From JAJRRH01 sp047638815 (GTDB taxonomy: Bacteria > Bacteroidota > Bacteroidia > Flavobacteriales_D > JABDKJ01), in contig JBLIMR010000023.1 in NCBI GenBank assembly GCA_047638815.1, positions 1 to 38,006 of the forward strand: 38,006 nt of DNA, given 5' to 3'. Made by a program: the position numbers and the translations under genes. Under the pieces are notes generated by a model. The model was not told the origin of the DNA, did no database searches, and saw nothing but the letters and a program-made list of their open reading frames with translations. This document shows, piece by piece, positions 11,512-19,606 of the stretch (its first letter is position 1; every line of letters begins with the position of its first letter).

Positions 11512-13956
11512 ATGAAAAGTATTAGTGCAATTCTTGCAATCTTTTTATTTTCAACTTTTTATGGGCAAATTGTTCCTGAAGGTTTTGAAATGCAAGAAGT
11601 TTCATCAGGATGGTCTGGGCCAGCGGGTATTTCATACGCTGAAAATGGGAACTTATATATTTGGGAACTTAATGGACGTATATATGTCATTGAAAATGGT
11701 GTGAAAGACGAAACTCCAGTGATTAATATTTCCGAGGAAGTTGCTAATTACGGAGATTTGGGAATGTCTGGATTTGCTCTTGACCCTGATTTTTTAGACA
11801 ACGGATACATTTACTTATTGTATGCTGTTGATGCACACCATCTAAAGTATTTTGGTACACCGGATTACGATCCAAATGTTTCTGAACAATATACTGCACA
11901 AATGGGTAGATTAACACGGTTTCAATTGAGTCCAGATGACTATAAAACATTAGTGCCGGGATCTCGAATTGTGCTTCTTGGAGTAGAGGTAGGAGATGGT
12001 ATTCCATTACCAGCCGTTTCTCACGGAACAGGAACATTGGAATTTGGTAAGGATGGGTCACTTTTAGTTTCTACAGGAGAAGGGACAACATGGGTTGATT
12101 ATCATACTGGAGGACTGCCTGTGCCGAAGTTTGGTTTTGATGATATTGCATTGCAACAAGGAATAATCGAAGATCATGAAGATGTAGGATCTTTCAGAGC
12201 ACAATTATTAGAGGGGCTGAATGGGAAAATTTTGAGATTAAATCCTGAGAATGGAGAGGGATATGAGAGTAACCCGTTTTATAACGGTACAAGTCTTGAA
12301 AATAATATAAATAGGGTTTGGGCGATGGGTTTGAGAAATCCATTTCGTTTCACCATTGATCCCAATAGTGGTTCATTTGATCCCGCTGAAGGAAATCCTG
12401 GGGTAATGGTAGTGGGAGATGTTGGTTTCAATAAATGGGAAGAGCTCAATGTTTGTCCGGATGGAGGTATGAACTTCGGGTGGCCGCGTTATGAGGGCAT
12501 GAGACTACAACCTGGTTATAATGATAAGCCAACTTTTAACCCTCTCGAACCTAATCCGATGTTTAACGATCAGAATTGTCAGTTTGAATATTTTAGATTT
12601 CGAGATTTAATTCAAAATCCTTTGGAAGATCACAGTAACTTTTTCGGAAATCCATGTGACGCCTTCCAAGAAATAGTAAATACGCAAAGATACTTGCATG
12701 AGCGTCCTATTATTGCATGGAAAAACACTGCCAATAACGACCTTGACACAACAGTAATTCCCGGTTTTACCGAAGACGGATCCCCGAGTTTCTTGTCACT
12801 TGAAGAGTCTGGTATTGGAGGGGATGCGTTTGAAGGCATTTCCAGTATCGGAGGGGCTTTTTATAATGGGATTGCATTTCCAGAAGAATATTTTGGGACC
12901 TATTTTCATGCTGATTTTGGGGGATGGATTAAAGCATTCTGGTTTGATGAAAATCATCAATTAACCAAAGTCGAGCCATTCCTAGATGAATTTGGTGGGA
13001 TTGTCCATTTGTCTGTTAATCCGTATGATGGATGTTTGTATTTTCCTTCCGTTTATACAGGAAGTATTTATAGAATTTGTTACGCTGAAAATCTAGCGCC
13101 AATTGCGGAAATAGAAACTGATATTATTTATGGACCTAGTCCATTGACAGTTCAATTTGATGGATCAAGTTCTTTTGATCCTGATGAGGATCCAATAACA
13201 TATACATGGGACTTCGGAGATGGAAGTGGTGATAATACTGATGCTACATCACACGTTTTTACTTCAACCGACAATTCGCCTCAAATGTTTGAAGTAGAAC
13301 TGTTAGTTGAAGATAGTGCTGGCAATATAGGTCAAAATATGGTTTTAATTTCTTTAAACAATACACCTCCACAAGTGGATATAACTAGTTTTAATGATGG
13401 TGATTTATATACCATTCTAAATAGTTCGACTTTGGATCTTGAAGCAAACGTGGCCGATGAAGAACATGAAATAGAAACTCTAACTTATAAGTGGCAAACT
13501 TTTTTTCATCACAACACCCATTATCATCCGCAGTCACCTGATGCCGATCCAATGACTGATGTGGTAGTGACTCCAACACCATGTGATGATGGGGCTACAT
13601 ATTTCTACAGGATAAGACTGGAGGTAAGAGATCCTGCTGGGTTAATGGGTTTTGATGAGAAAAGTATTTACCCAAATTGTCAAGATACAATATTGCCAAC
13701 AAGTTTTCCATTTGATTACTTGCTCTATCCAAATCCTGGAACAAGCTATTTAACTTTGAAGGGAATATTTGAGGATGAACCAGTGGAAATGGAAATATAC
13801 AATGCCCTAGGGCAAAGAGTTTTTGAAAAAACAGTCCTTCCTAAAGGGAATACCAATTTGCCAATTGATATTAGATCCTTAGAAGATGGCCTTTATATTC
13901 TTAGATTTAATCATCAAGAAAGGGTGAAGACAATATCCTTTAGTAAAATCGATTGA
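11512..13956 (+). CDS. Secreted PQQ-dependent sugar dehydrogenase-like protein with PKD and T9SS sorting domains
   Basis: An 814-residue secreted protein. Residues 1-18 are a signal peptide ending near FYG. Residues about 22-520 form a glucose/sorbosone dehydrogenase six-bladed propeller: SHGTGTLEFGKDGSLLVSTG, WAMGLRNPFRFTIDP and GGMNFGWPRYEG are the family motifs. Residues about 528-615 are a PKD domain (FDPDEDPITYTWDFGDGSG), and a second beta-sandwich follows. Residues about 735-814 are a T9SS type A sorting domain (YPNPG, EIYNALGQRVFEK, LEDGLYILRF). It is expected to be exported by T9SS and attached to or released from the cell surface, where it may oxidise sugars. Substrate and true PQQ use cannot be read from sequence. 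Confidence 0.88.
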   Translation: MKSISAILAIFLFSTFYGQIVPEGFEMQEVSSGWSGPAGISYAENGNLYIWELNGRIYVIENGVKDETPVINISEEVANYGDLGMSGFALDPDFLDNGYIYLLYAVDAHHLKYFGTPDYDPNVSEQYTAQMGRLTRFQLSPDDYKTLVPGSRIVLLGVEVGDGIPLPAVSHGTGTLEFGKDGSLLVSTGEGTTWVDYHTGGLPVPKFGFDDIALQQGIIEDHEDVGSFRAQLLEGLNGKILRLNPENGEGYESNPFYNGTSLENNINRVWAMGLRNPFRFTIDPNSGSFDPAEGNPGVMVVGDVGFNKWEELNVCPDGGMNFGWPRYEGMRLQPGYNDKPTFNPLEPNPMFNDQNCQFEYFRFRDLIQNPLEDHSNFFGNPCDAFQEIVNTQRYLHERPIIAWKNTANNDLDTTVIPGFTEDGSPSFLSLEESGIGGDAFEGISSIGGAFYNGIAFPEEYFGTYFHADFGGWIKAFWFDENHQLTKVEPFLDEFGGIVHLSVNPYDGCLYFPSVYTGSIYRICYAENLAPIAEIETDIIYGPSPLTVQFDGSSSFDPDEDPITYTWDFGDGSGDNTDATSHVFTSTDNSPQMFEVELLVEDSAGNIGQNMVLISLNNTPPQVDITSFNDGDLYTILNSSTLDLEANVADEEHEIETLTYKWQTFFHHNTHYHPQSPDADPMTDVVVTPTPCDDGATYFYRIRLEVRDPAGLMGFDEKSIYPNCQDTILPTSFPFDYLLYPNPGTSYLTLKGIFEDEPVEMEIYNALGQRVFEKTVLPKGNTNLPIDIRSLEDGLYILRFNHQERVKTISFSKID

Positions 13957-14245
13957 ACAAAGAGCTAAAGGGATTTGGCAATTTCTCATGGTATGAACTA
14001 TCCTACAATGCTTTCAGGAATTATTAGTACAACAACAGGTCAAGATTCCTAAAACAGTATGATATAACCTTTGTAGGCACAAACCAAGCAGGAATTTGAG
14101 GTAAATGATATTTGTGGTATGTTAGATGTTAGTTTCATTGAATTGAAATAATGGCGCAATTTCCATTGAAGTCTTTACGCGAATTGCTTGAGCAGAACCT
14201 TTATTGGTTTAAATTCACATATATCAAAAACAAATCCGACTTCTT
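13957..14245. other. 289-bp intergenic region with possible gene remnants
   Basis: No intact gene. In frame from 13956 a protein-like stretch (GFGNFSWYELSYNAFRNY, stop, then SRFLKQYDITFVGTNQAGI) ends at about 14098. A separate 32-codon frame, MAQFPLKSLRELLEQNLYWF..., runs 14151-14249 and its TGA overlaps the ATG of the following lipoprotein pseudogene (ATGA). DUF4249 genes usually follow a TonB-dependent receptor gene, so these could be remnants of one, but no receptor motif is recognisable. No TAnnTTTG element was found. Confidence 0.25.
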
Positions 14246-15262
14246 ATGAGAATTTCACTAACTAGCTTAGGGTTTTTAGCAATTATTGTGATGTCGATGA
14301 GTTGTAGAAATGATTTCGAATTGAATGCTCCTTATGATAGAATTCCTGTTGTTTATGGGATGTTAGATCCATCTTTAGATAAGTAGTATTTTGTTATTCA
14401 ACGCACTTTTCTAGTGGAAGGGAACAAACGATTTTGCAGTAATCGAAGACTCTGTATTATTTGATAAGGTTGATGCAAAACTATTTTGGGACAATGGAAT
14501 CAAAGCGCATCGTTGATGCCGGAAATAATTGATTATAAAGATACAGATGGCTTATTTTTCGCACCTGAGCAGCTGGTTTATACTGTGCCTTCTGAAGCCT
14601 TAGATTTAGAGAATAATTTGTACGACAACTATCAATTGAGCATTACGGCAGATGATGATATTATTTATAGTGAAACCGATGTGATTCGTATGACCCAAGG
14701 CAGTTTGGGATTGCCTTTTTTTAGTAATCTAAATTTAGTTAATCTAAATGCTACGCCAACAAATGAAACTATATATAAAGTAGCGCTTTTGAATTTTAAA
14801 TCTTCCAAAAATGCATTGAATCATGCGGTTGGTTTCCGGCTTAATTATACAGAATTTTATGTGGGCGGTGATTCGGAGCAAAAATCCTTTCAATCCACGA
14901 TTAGAACGATCAGACCATTAGACGATGAGGGTGGATAAGAAATGATAATTCGCTTTTTTGGTGAAGCATTCTATCAAAGAGTGCGGGATAATATCCCCAT
15001 TGATAACAATGTGACCTTAAGAGTTGTTGATCAAATGCACTTAATTTATAGCGCTTATGGACAAGATTTGACAAGATATGTGGATTTCACCAATTCCACA
15101 TCTAATATTGGTCAAGAGTCAGCAAGATATTCAAATATTAACGATGGTTTGGGGCTAGGCATATTTTCTACAAGATCTCGAGATATTAGAATTATGCAGT
15201 TGAGTGAACAAAGTGGGGTAGAGTTGGCAGATGGTCAGTGTACTTGCGATTTAAAGTTCTGA
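14246..15262 (+). pseudogene. Decayed DUF4249 lipoprotein gene
   Basis: The sequence translates as a DUF4249 lipoprotein broken into pieces. It starts with a lipoprotein signal (MSMSC, C20) and NDFELNAPYDRIPVVYG. A TAG at 14384-14386 interrupts it. A frameshift near 14425-14432 is needed to reach DFAVIEDSVLFDK, and a second near 14495-14510 to reach MPEIIDYKDTDGLFFAPEQ. An in-frame TAA at 14936-14938 comes before the final part (GEAFYQRVRDNIPIDNN to CDLKF). The pieces align in order with the intact gene at 15410-16480 (FELNADYKRQPVVYG, FYAPEQ, GEAFFQSIANNVDVDPN, GDLKF). At least four lesions, including base-substitution stops, make sequencing error an unlikely explanation. It is a diverged tandem duplicate. 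Confidence 0.85.
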
Positions 15263-15356
15263 GCCATATGAATTCTATAATTTAGCTACCGTTCCTTCTA
15301 TATTTTATCCACTCACGTACATTTTCTTGGCTTTCATATAAGATTGTATAGTTTGA

Positions 15357-15387
15357 TTGAAATCTTCTCTAAATAACAATACATTTG
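15357..15387 (+). promoter_or_regulatory. Complete Bacteroidota promoter for the intact DUF4249 gene
   Basis: TTG at 15357-15359 and TACATTTG at 15380-15387 are separated by 20 bp, the standard -33/-7 spacing. Transcription would begin near 15391, about 19 bases before the ATG at 15410. Confidence 0.6.
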
Positions 15388-15409
15388 TAGTCCATAAATC
15401 CCATTGGTT

Positions 15410-16480
15410 ATGAATATGACGAAATCAAGCTTTTATCTATTATGTTTAGCCCTAGTGCTAATGACTGCCTGTGAGGACGATTTCGAGTTAAATGCCGATT
15501 ACAAACGTCAGCCTGTTGTATACGGTGTGATAGATCCTGGTGCTGAGAAGCAAATATTCATGATCAACCATACCTTTTTAGGTGATGGTTCCGCTTTTGA
15601 TTATGCCTTGATTGAAGATTCTGCTCTTTATGACAATTTGGAGGCAAGAATATTTTGGGATGAAGGTAGTGTATTACTTGAACCTGAAGTTATAGACACA
15701 AAAGATGATGATATAGCGGGTCTATTCTATGCGCCAGAGCAAACAGTATATAGCGCTCCTACGTCAGCCTTCAATTTCGGAGCTAATTCAACAGATACAT
15801 ATCGTTTAGGTGCTATTGGTGATGGAGATACGATCTTTGCCGAGACAACACAAATTATCATTGTAAATTCGGATTTGAGAGCACCATCGTCTAATCAGAC
15901 TTTGAACTTTGTATCTAATAGCTCGAATGTTTTCACAAATCCTGTATATACGGAACTTAACATAGAATATAAATTTGTGAAGGATGCATTGAAGCACAAT
16001 GTGAGAGTAAGATTACTTTTTAATGAGGTAAGAAACGATGGTACAATGACCGAAAAATTTGCCGAGTTCGAGGTTAAAAAGCTTCTAGCCACGGATGACG
16101 ATGGCACTACGATTGGAGAAGAATCATTTCCATATTCAGGAGAAGCATTTTTTCAATCCATTGCAAACAACGTTGATGTTGATCCAAATGTAAACTATCG
16201 TGAAATACTCGGTGTGGAATTTCTTTACTCTGCTTTTGGAACTGAATTGAGCAAATATCTTGATATTGTAAACCCAACTGGTGGCGTGGGGCAAGAAACA
16301 CCTTCCTATTCCAATATAAATGGAGGAGAGGCGCATGGCATCCTATCAGCTAAAGCAACTCTTTCTCGAATTATACCTGTGGATAAAATATCCGGTAAAA
16401 CCTTTGAGGAATTGGTGTTTGGACAATTTACAGGAGATTTGAAGTTTTGCAATACGCAGGAAGGCTTTAATTGCGAGTAA
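15410..16480 (+). CDS. DUF4249 family lipoprotein
   Basis: A 356-residue predicted outer-membrane lipoprotein. The signal peptide ends in the lipobox LMTAC (C21), followed by the acidic EDDFE, which in Bacteroidota can act as a surface-export signal. The body is beta-rich with the family's N-terminal PVVYGVIDPGAEKQ and the C-terminal GDLKFC. DUF4249 proteins usually pair with TonB-dependent receptors and are thought to help nutrient or metal capture, but no receptor gene is intact here. The start was placed at the ATG 15410 because it follows the promoter at 15357-15387. A TTG at 15404 and an ATG at 15416 are also in frame. A terminator follows at 16487. Confidence 0.85.
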   Translation: MNMTKSSFYLLCLALVLMTACEDDFELNADYKRQPVVYGVIDPGAEKQIFMINHTFLGDGSAFDYALIEDSALYDNLEARIFWDEGSVLLEPEVIDTKDDDIAGLFYAPEQTVYSAPTSAFNFGANSTDTYRLGAIGDGDTIFAETTQIIIVNSDLRAPSSNQTLNFVSNSSNVFTNPVYTELNIEYKFVKDALKHNVRVRLLFNEVRNDGTMTEKFAEFEVKKLLATDDDGTTIGEESFPYSGEAFFQSIANNVDVDPNVNYREILGVEFLYSAFGTELSKYLDIVNPTGGVGQETPSYSNINGGEAHGILSAKATLSRIIPVDKISGKTFEELVFGQFTGDLKFCNTQEGFNCE

Positions 16481-16486
16481 TTGTCA

Positions 16487-16520
16487 AAATGTGACGATCT
16501 GTCACATTTCCTTCTTTTTT
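16487..16520 (+). terminator. Intrinsic terminator after the DUF4249 gene
   Basis: Perfect 9-bp stem AAATGTGAC/GTCACATTT with a GATCT loop (16487-16509), followed by CCTTCTTTTTT. It starts 6 bases after the stop codon. Confidence 0.75.
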
Positions 16521-16566
16521 GTCATATTTTTTTCATCAATTTATCTGATTTAGTGTAAATATCGCC

Positions 16567-16595
16567 TTGGCATAATACTTGGCTATAGTCTTTCG
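16567..16595 (+). promoter_or_regulatory. Candidate dnaK promoter region (non-canonical)
   Basis: TTG at 16567 and TAGTCTTTCG at 16586-16595 resemble a -33/-7 pair with one extra base. The same stretch reads TTGGCATAATACTTGGC, a near match to a sigma-54 -24/-12 site (TGGCA and TTG with 10-bp GG-GG spacing, but GG instead of GC at -12). No CIRCE operator is present. Which, if either, is used cannot be decided from sequence. Confidence 0.3.
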
Positions 16596-16628
16596 AATAA
16601 ATTTTTTGAACATTACACAAACAGAAGT

Positions 16629-18524
16629 ATGAGTAAAATAATTGGTATAGATTTAGGAACCACCAATTCGTGTGTATCGGTCATGGAGGGAAATGAACCT
16701 GTTGTTATTGCAAATAACGAAGGTAAAAGAACTACTCCTTCTATCGTTGCATTTATAGATGGTGGAGAAAGAAAAGTAGGAGACCCTGCAAAAAGACAGG
16801 CAATCACCAACCCAACGAAAACGGTTTATTCCATAAAGAGATTTATGGGTAACAAATTCGATGAGGTTGCGAAAGAGATGGCCAGAGTGCCTTATCAGGT
16901 TGTCAAAGGAGCGAACAATACGCCTAGAGTTAAGATAGACGATAGAGAGTATTCACCACAAGAGATTTCAGCAATGGTTCTTCAGAAAATGAAGAAGACT
17001 GCCGAGGATTATTTGGGAACCTCTGTGAGTCAAGCTGTTATTACAGTTCCTGCATATTTTAATGATGCACAAAGACAGGCTACTAAAGAAGCTGGTGAAA
17101 TTGCTGGTTTGGAGGTGAAAAGAATAATCAATGAGCCTACTGCTGCTGCATTGGCTTATGGTTTGGATAAAAAATTAACAGATCAAAAGATCGTTGTATT
17201 TGACCTTGGTGGTGGAACACATGATGTTTCTATCCTTGAGTTGGGTGATGGCGTATTTGAAGTGCTTTCTACTGATGGTGATACTCACCTTGGTGGGGAT
17301 GACTTTGATGAGAAAATCATCAACTGGTTGGCAGAATCATTCAAGAGCGATGAAGGTCTGGATTTAAGAAAAGATCCTATGGCTCTTCAAAGGTTGAAAG
17401 AAGCTTCAGAGAAAGCTAAAATTGAATTGTCTTCAACGAATACAACGGAGATCAATTTACCATACATTATGCCTGTTGATGGAGTGCCAAAACACTTGGT
17501 TAAAACATTGACAAGAGCGAAGTTTGATCAATTGACTGAGGAATTGGTGAAGAATTCTATCAAGCCTGCCAAAGATGCTATGAAAGCAGCTGGATTGAGT
17601 AACTCTGATATTGATGAGGTAATTCTTGTTGGTGGATCCACTCGTATTCCTGCAGTGCAAGAAGCAGTGCAGAAGTTCTTCGGAAAAGAACCATCAAAAG
17701 GAGTAAATCCTGATGAGGTTGTTTCTCTTGGAGCAGCTATACAAGGTGGTGTTTTGACTGGTGAGGTGAAGGATGTACTTCTTTTAGATGTTACTCCACT
17801 GTCATTAGGTATCGAAACAATGGGTGGTGTATTCTCTAGATTGATTGAATCGAATACTACTATTCCTACTAAGAAGTCAGAGACTTTCTCGACAGCTTCA
17901 GATAATCAACCATCGGTTGAGATTCATGTGTTACAAGGAGAAAGACCAATGGCAACTGATAATAGAACTATCGGACGTTTCCACCTGGATGGTATTCCAC
18001 CAGCACCAAGAGGAGTTCCTCAAGTTGAGGTGACATTCGATATCGATGCCAATGGTATTATCAATGTTTCGGCAAAGGATAAAGCGACTAACAAGGAGCA
18101 AAATATCAGAATCGAAGCTTCTTCAGGTATTTCTGATGAGGAGATCCAAAAAATGAAAGAAGAAGCTGAAGCAAATGCTGAAGCGGATAATGAGGCAAAG
18201 GAAAAAGTAGATACGCTTAACAAAGCAGACAACTTAATCTTTCAGACCGAAAAGCAAATGAAAGAGTTTGGTGATAAAATACCAGAGGATAAAAAAGCAC
18301 CAATTGAAGAAGCTTTATTGGCACTTAAGTCAGCGCACGCTTCTCAAGATATTGAGGCTATCAATCCTGCGATTGACAAATTGCAAGAGGTATTCCAAGC
18401 GGCTTCTCAAGAGATGTACGCTCAAGCTGATGCTGAAGGTGGAGATGCTGGACAGCCACAAGCTCAAGAGGAATCTACTGTCGATGCAGAAGTGACAGAT
18501 GTTGACTTTGAAGAAGTAGAGTAG
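16629..18524 (+). CDS. dnaK: Chaperone DnaK (Hsp70)
   Basis: An ATP-driven chaperone working with DnaJ and GrpE in the cytoplasm. The 631 residues begin MSKIIGIDLGTTNSCVSVME, with phosphate loop 1 at 5-13. They include the second nucleotide motif VFDLGGGTHDVSILELG and the adenosine motif ILVGGSTRIPAVQ. The substrate-binding domain starts with DVTPLSLGIETMGG, and a helical lid ends in the usual acidic tail AEVTDVDFEEVE. Length and motifs are complete. No grpE or dnaJ gene is adjacent. The gene is insulated by a terminator on each side (16487-16520 and 18546-18583), so it is probably monocistronic. The intergenic region upstream holds a non-canonical promoter. Confidence 0.98.
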   Translation: MSKIIGIDLGTTNSCVSVMEGNEPVVIANNEGKRTTPSIVAFIDGGERKVGDPAKRQAITNPTKTVYSIKRFMGNKFDEVAKEMARVPYQVVKGANNTPRVKIDDREYSPQEISAMVLQKMKKTAEDYLGTSVSQAVITVPAYFNDAQRQATKEAGEIAGLEVKRIINEPTAAALAYGLDKKLTDQKIVVFDLGGGTHDVSILELGDGVFEVLSTDGDTHLGGDDFDEKIINWLAESFKSDEGLDLRKDPMALQRLKEASEKAKIELSSTNTTEINLPYIMPVDGVPKHLVKTLTRAKFDQLTEELVKNSIKPAKDAMKAAGLSNSDIDEVILVGGSTRIPAVQEAVQKFFGKEPSKGVNPDEVVSLGAAIQGGVLTGEVKDVLLLDVTPLSLGIETMGGVFSRLIESNTTIPTKKSETFSTASDNQPSVEIHVLQGERPMATDNRTIGRFHLDGIPPAPRGVPQVEVTFDIDANGIINVSAKDKATNKEQNIRIEASSGISDEEIQKMKEEAEANAEADNEAKEKVDTLNKADNLIFQTEKQMKEFGDKIPEDKKAPIEEALLALKSAHASQDIEAINPAIDKLQEVFQAASQEMYAQADAEGGDAGQPQAQEESTVDAEVTDVDFEEVE

Positions 18525-18545
18525 TATGTCACTTTAAAAAATAGT

Positions 18546-18583
18546 AAAGACCAACTCAATATATTGAGTTGGTCTTTTTTTTT
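18546..18583 (+). terminator. Strong intrinsic terminator of dnaK
   Basis: Perfect 15-bp stem (AAAGACCAACTCAAT and its complement, 18546-18560 and 18563-18577) with a two-base loop, running into nine T at 18575-18583. The A-run on the left arm would let it work in both directions. Confidence 0.9.
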
Positions 18584-18677
18584 GCAAATTTTTTTCACTT
18601 AATTACTCAGTTGAACTAAAAGATTGGGAATACGACTAAAGGAACAATCATACCCCAACTGTCACTAACGAAATTAA

Positions 18678-19547
18678 TCACCAATAATATCGAAGGCCGA
18701 TTGAAGCATCAAACCTACCTAATCGTATTGGACGCAAAGCACTAGATTCAATTGAGTTAAACTTTCCATCATTGGCGAGTTTTACTCTCCCTGTAGCACC
18801 CAATAAATAGGAAGACTCTATTCCTATCTGTAGGTGTTCGGACAATTGCTGGTCAAATCCAAAATTGCCTCGTAATCCCAAGGAATTCCCTGTCATTGTA
18901 GATTTTTCAAGGAACTCAAATTCATCCTTAAATCGTAAGTAGCCTATCGCCAGATTTAGAAACACCGTTCTATGGTTGTCGTAACTTACACTTCGAGTAG
19001 TATAAGATGGAGCTATAAATGTCACACTCATTTTATCCTTAGCGGTTACGTTAATATAATTACGGGCCATATATTGGATATTGAGATAATTCTTTGATTC
19101 AGGAGGCTGAAATCTTGATACTACTACCCCAAATCCAGAGAATTCAGTAAAAAAGTACGTAAAATCTCCGCTAAATTGAATCCCCTTTTGTAAGTCTCGC
19201 TCAAACTTTGCGAAATCAACTACATCACTGAAGTTAATAAGTGCAGCACGACCATAACCAAGAGAAAAAGCAGCGCGGAACTGTTGAATTTCCGGAATGT
19301 TTACAATATCAAATTCCCCTGTAATTGAATCCCTATAATAAGACACTTCATACTTTTGAATATTCTTCTTACGTATGGATGTGCTTTTATAAATCTTATT
19401 TACGTTGCTGGTATAATAGATCTTATTTTTGTTGCGATAAGTTATCGCACAATTGATTGTATCTCCTTCAACGGTTATAATTAAATCTTGAGAATAAAAA
19501 TCATAAACAAAAAGGCACAGTAGGGGGATAATGGCCGCAAATTTCAT
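18678..19547 (-). CDS. Probable outer-membrane beta-barrel protein of unknown family
   Basis: A 289-residue protein with a signal peptide (MKFAAIIPLLCLFVYDFYSQ). A small N-terminal domain (DLIITVEGDTINCAITYRNK, then IYYTSNVNKIYK) resembles domains found before barrels in Bacteroidota. Alternating strands follow (GFGVVVSRFQ, TVFLNLAIGYLRF, NSLGLRGNFGF, LQIGIESSYLLGATG), and the C-terminus is FDASIGLRYYW. A C-terminal aromatic strand with terminal Trp is what the BAM machinery recognises. No specific function can be assigned. It lies 59 bp downstream of the S9 peptidase on the same strand and could be cotranscribed. Confidence 0.6.
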   Translation of the reverse strand: MKFAAIIPLLCLFVYDFYSQDLIITVEGDTINCAITYRNKNKIYYTSNVNKIYKSTSIRKKNIQKYEVSYYRDSITGEFDIVNIPEIQQFRAAFSLGYGRAALINFSDVVDFAKFERDLQKGIQFSGDFTYFFTEFSGFGVVVSRFQPPESKNYLNIQYMARNYINVTAKDKMSVTFIAPSYTTRSVSYDNHRTVFLNLAIGYLRFKDEFEFLEKSTMTGNSLGLRGNFGFDQQLSEHLQIGIESSYLLGATGRVKLANDGKFNSIESSALRPIRLGRFDASIGLRYYW

Positions 19548-19606
19548 TGAAGCTATTAACGAATAGATCCATTAATTATTACGCTACCCGCCCTCTCGAA
19601 TATTAC

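Noticed and set aside
16521..16628. CIRCE operator upstream of dnaK
   Set aside because: No TTAGCACTC inverted repeat is present.
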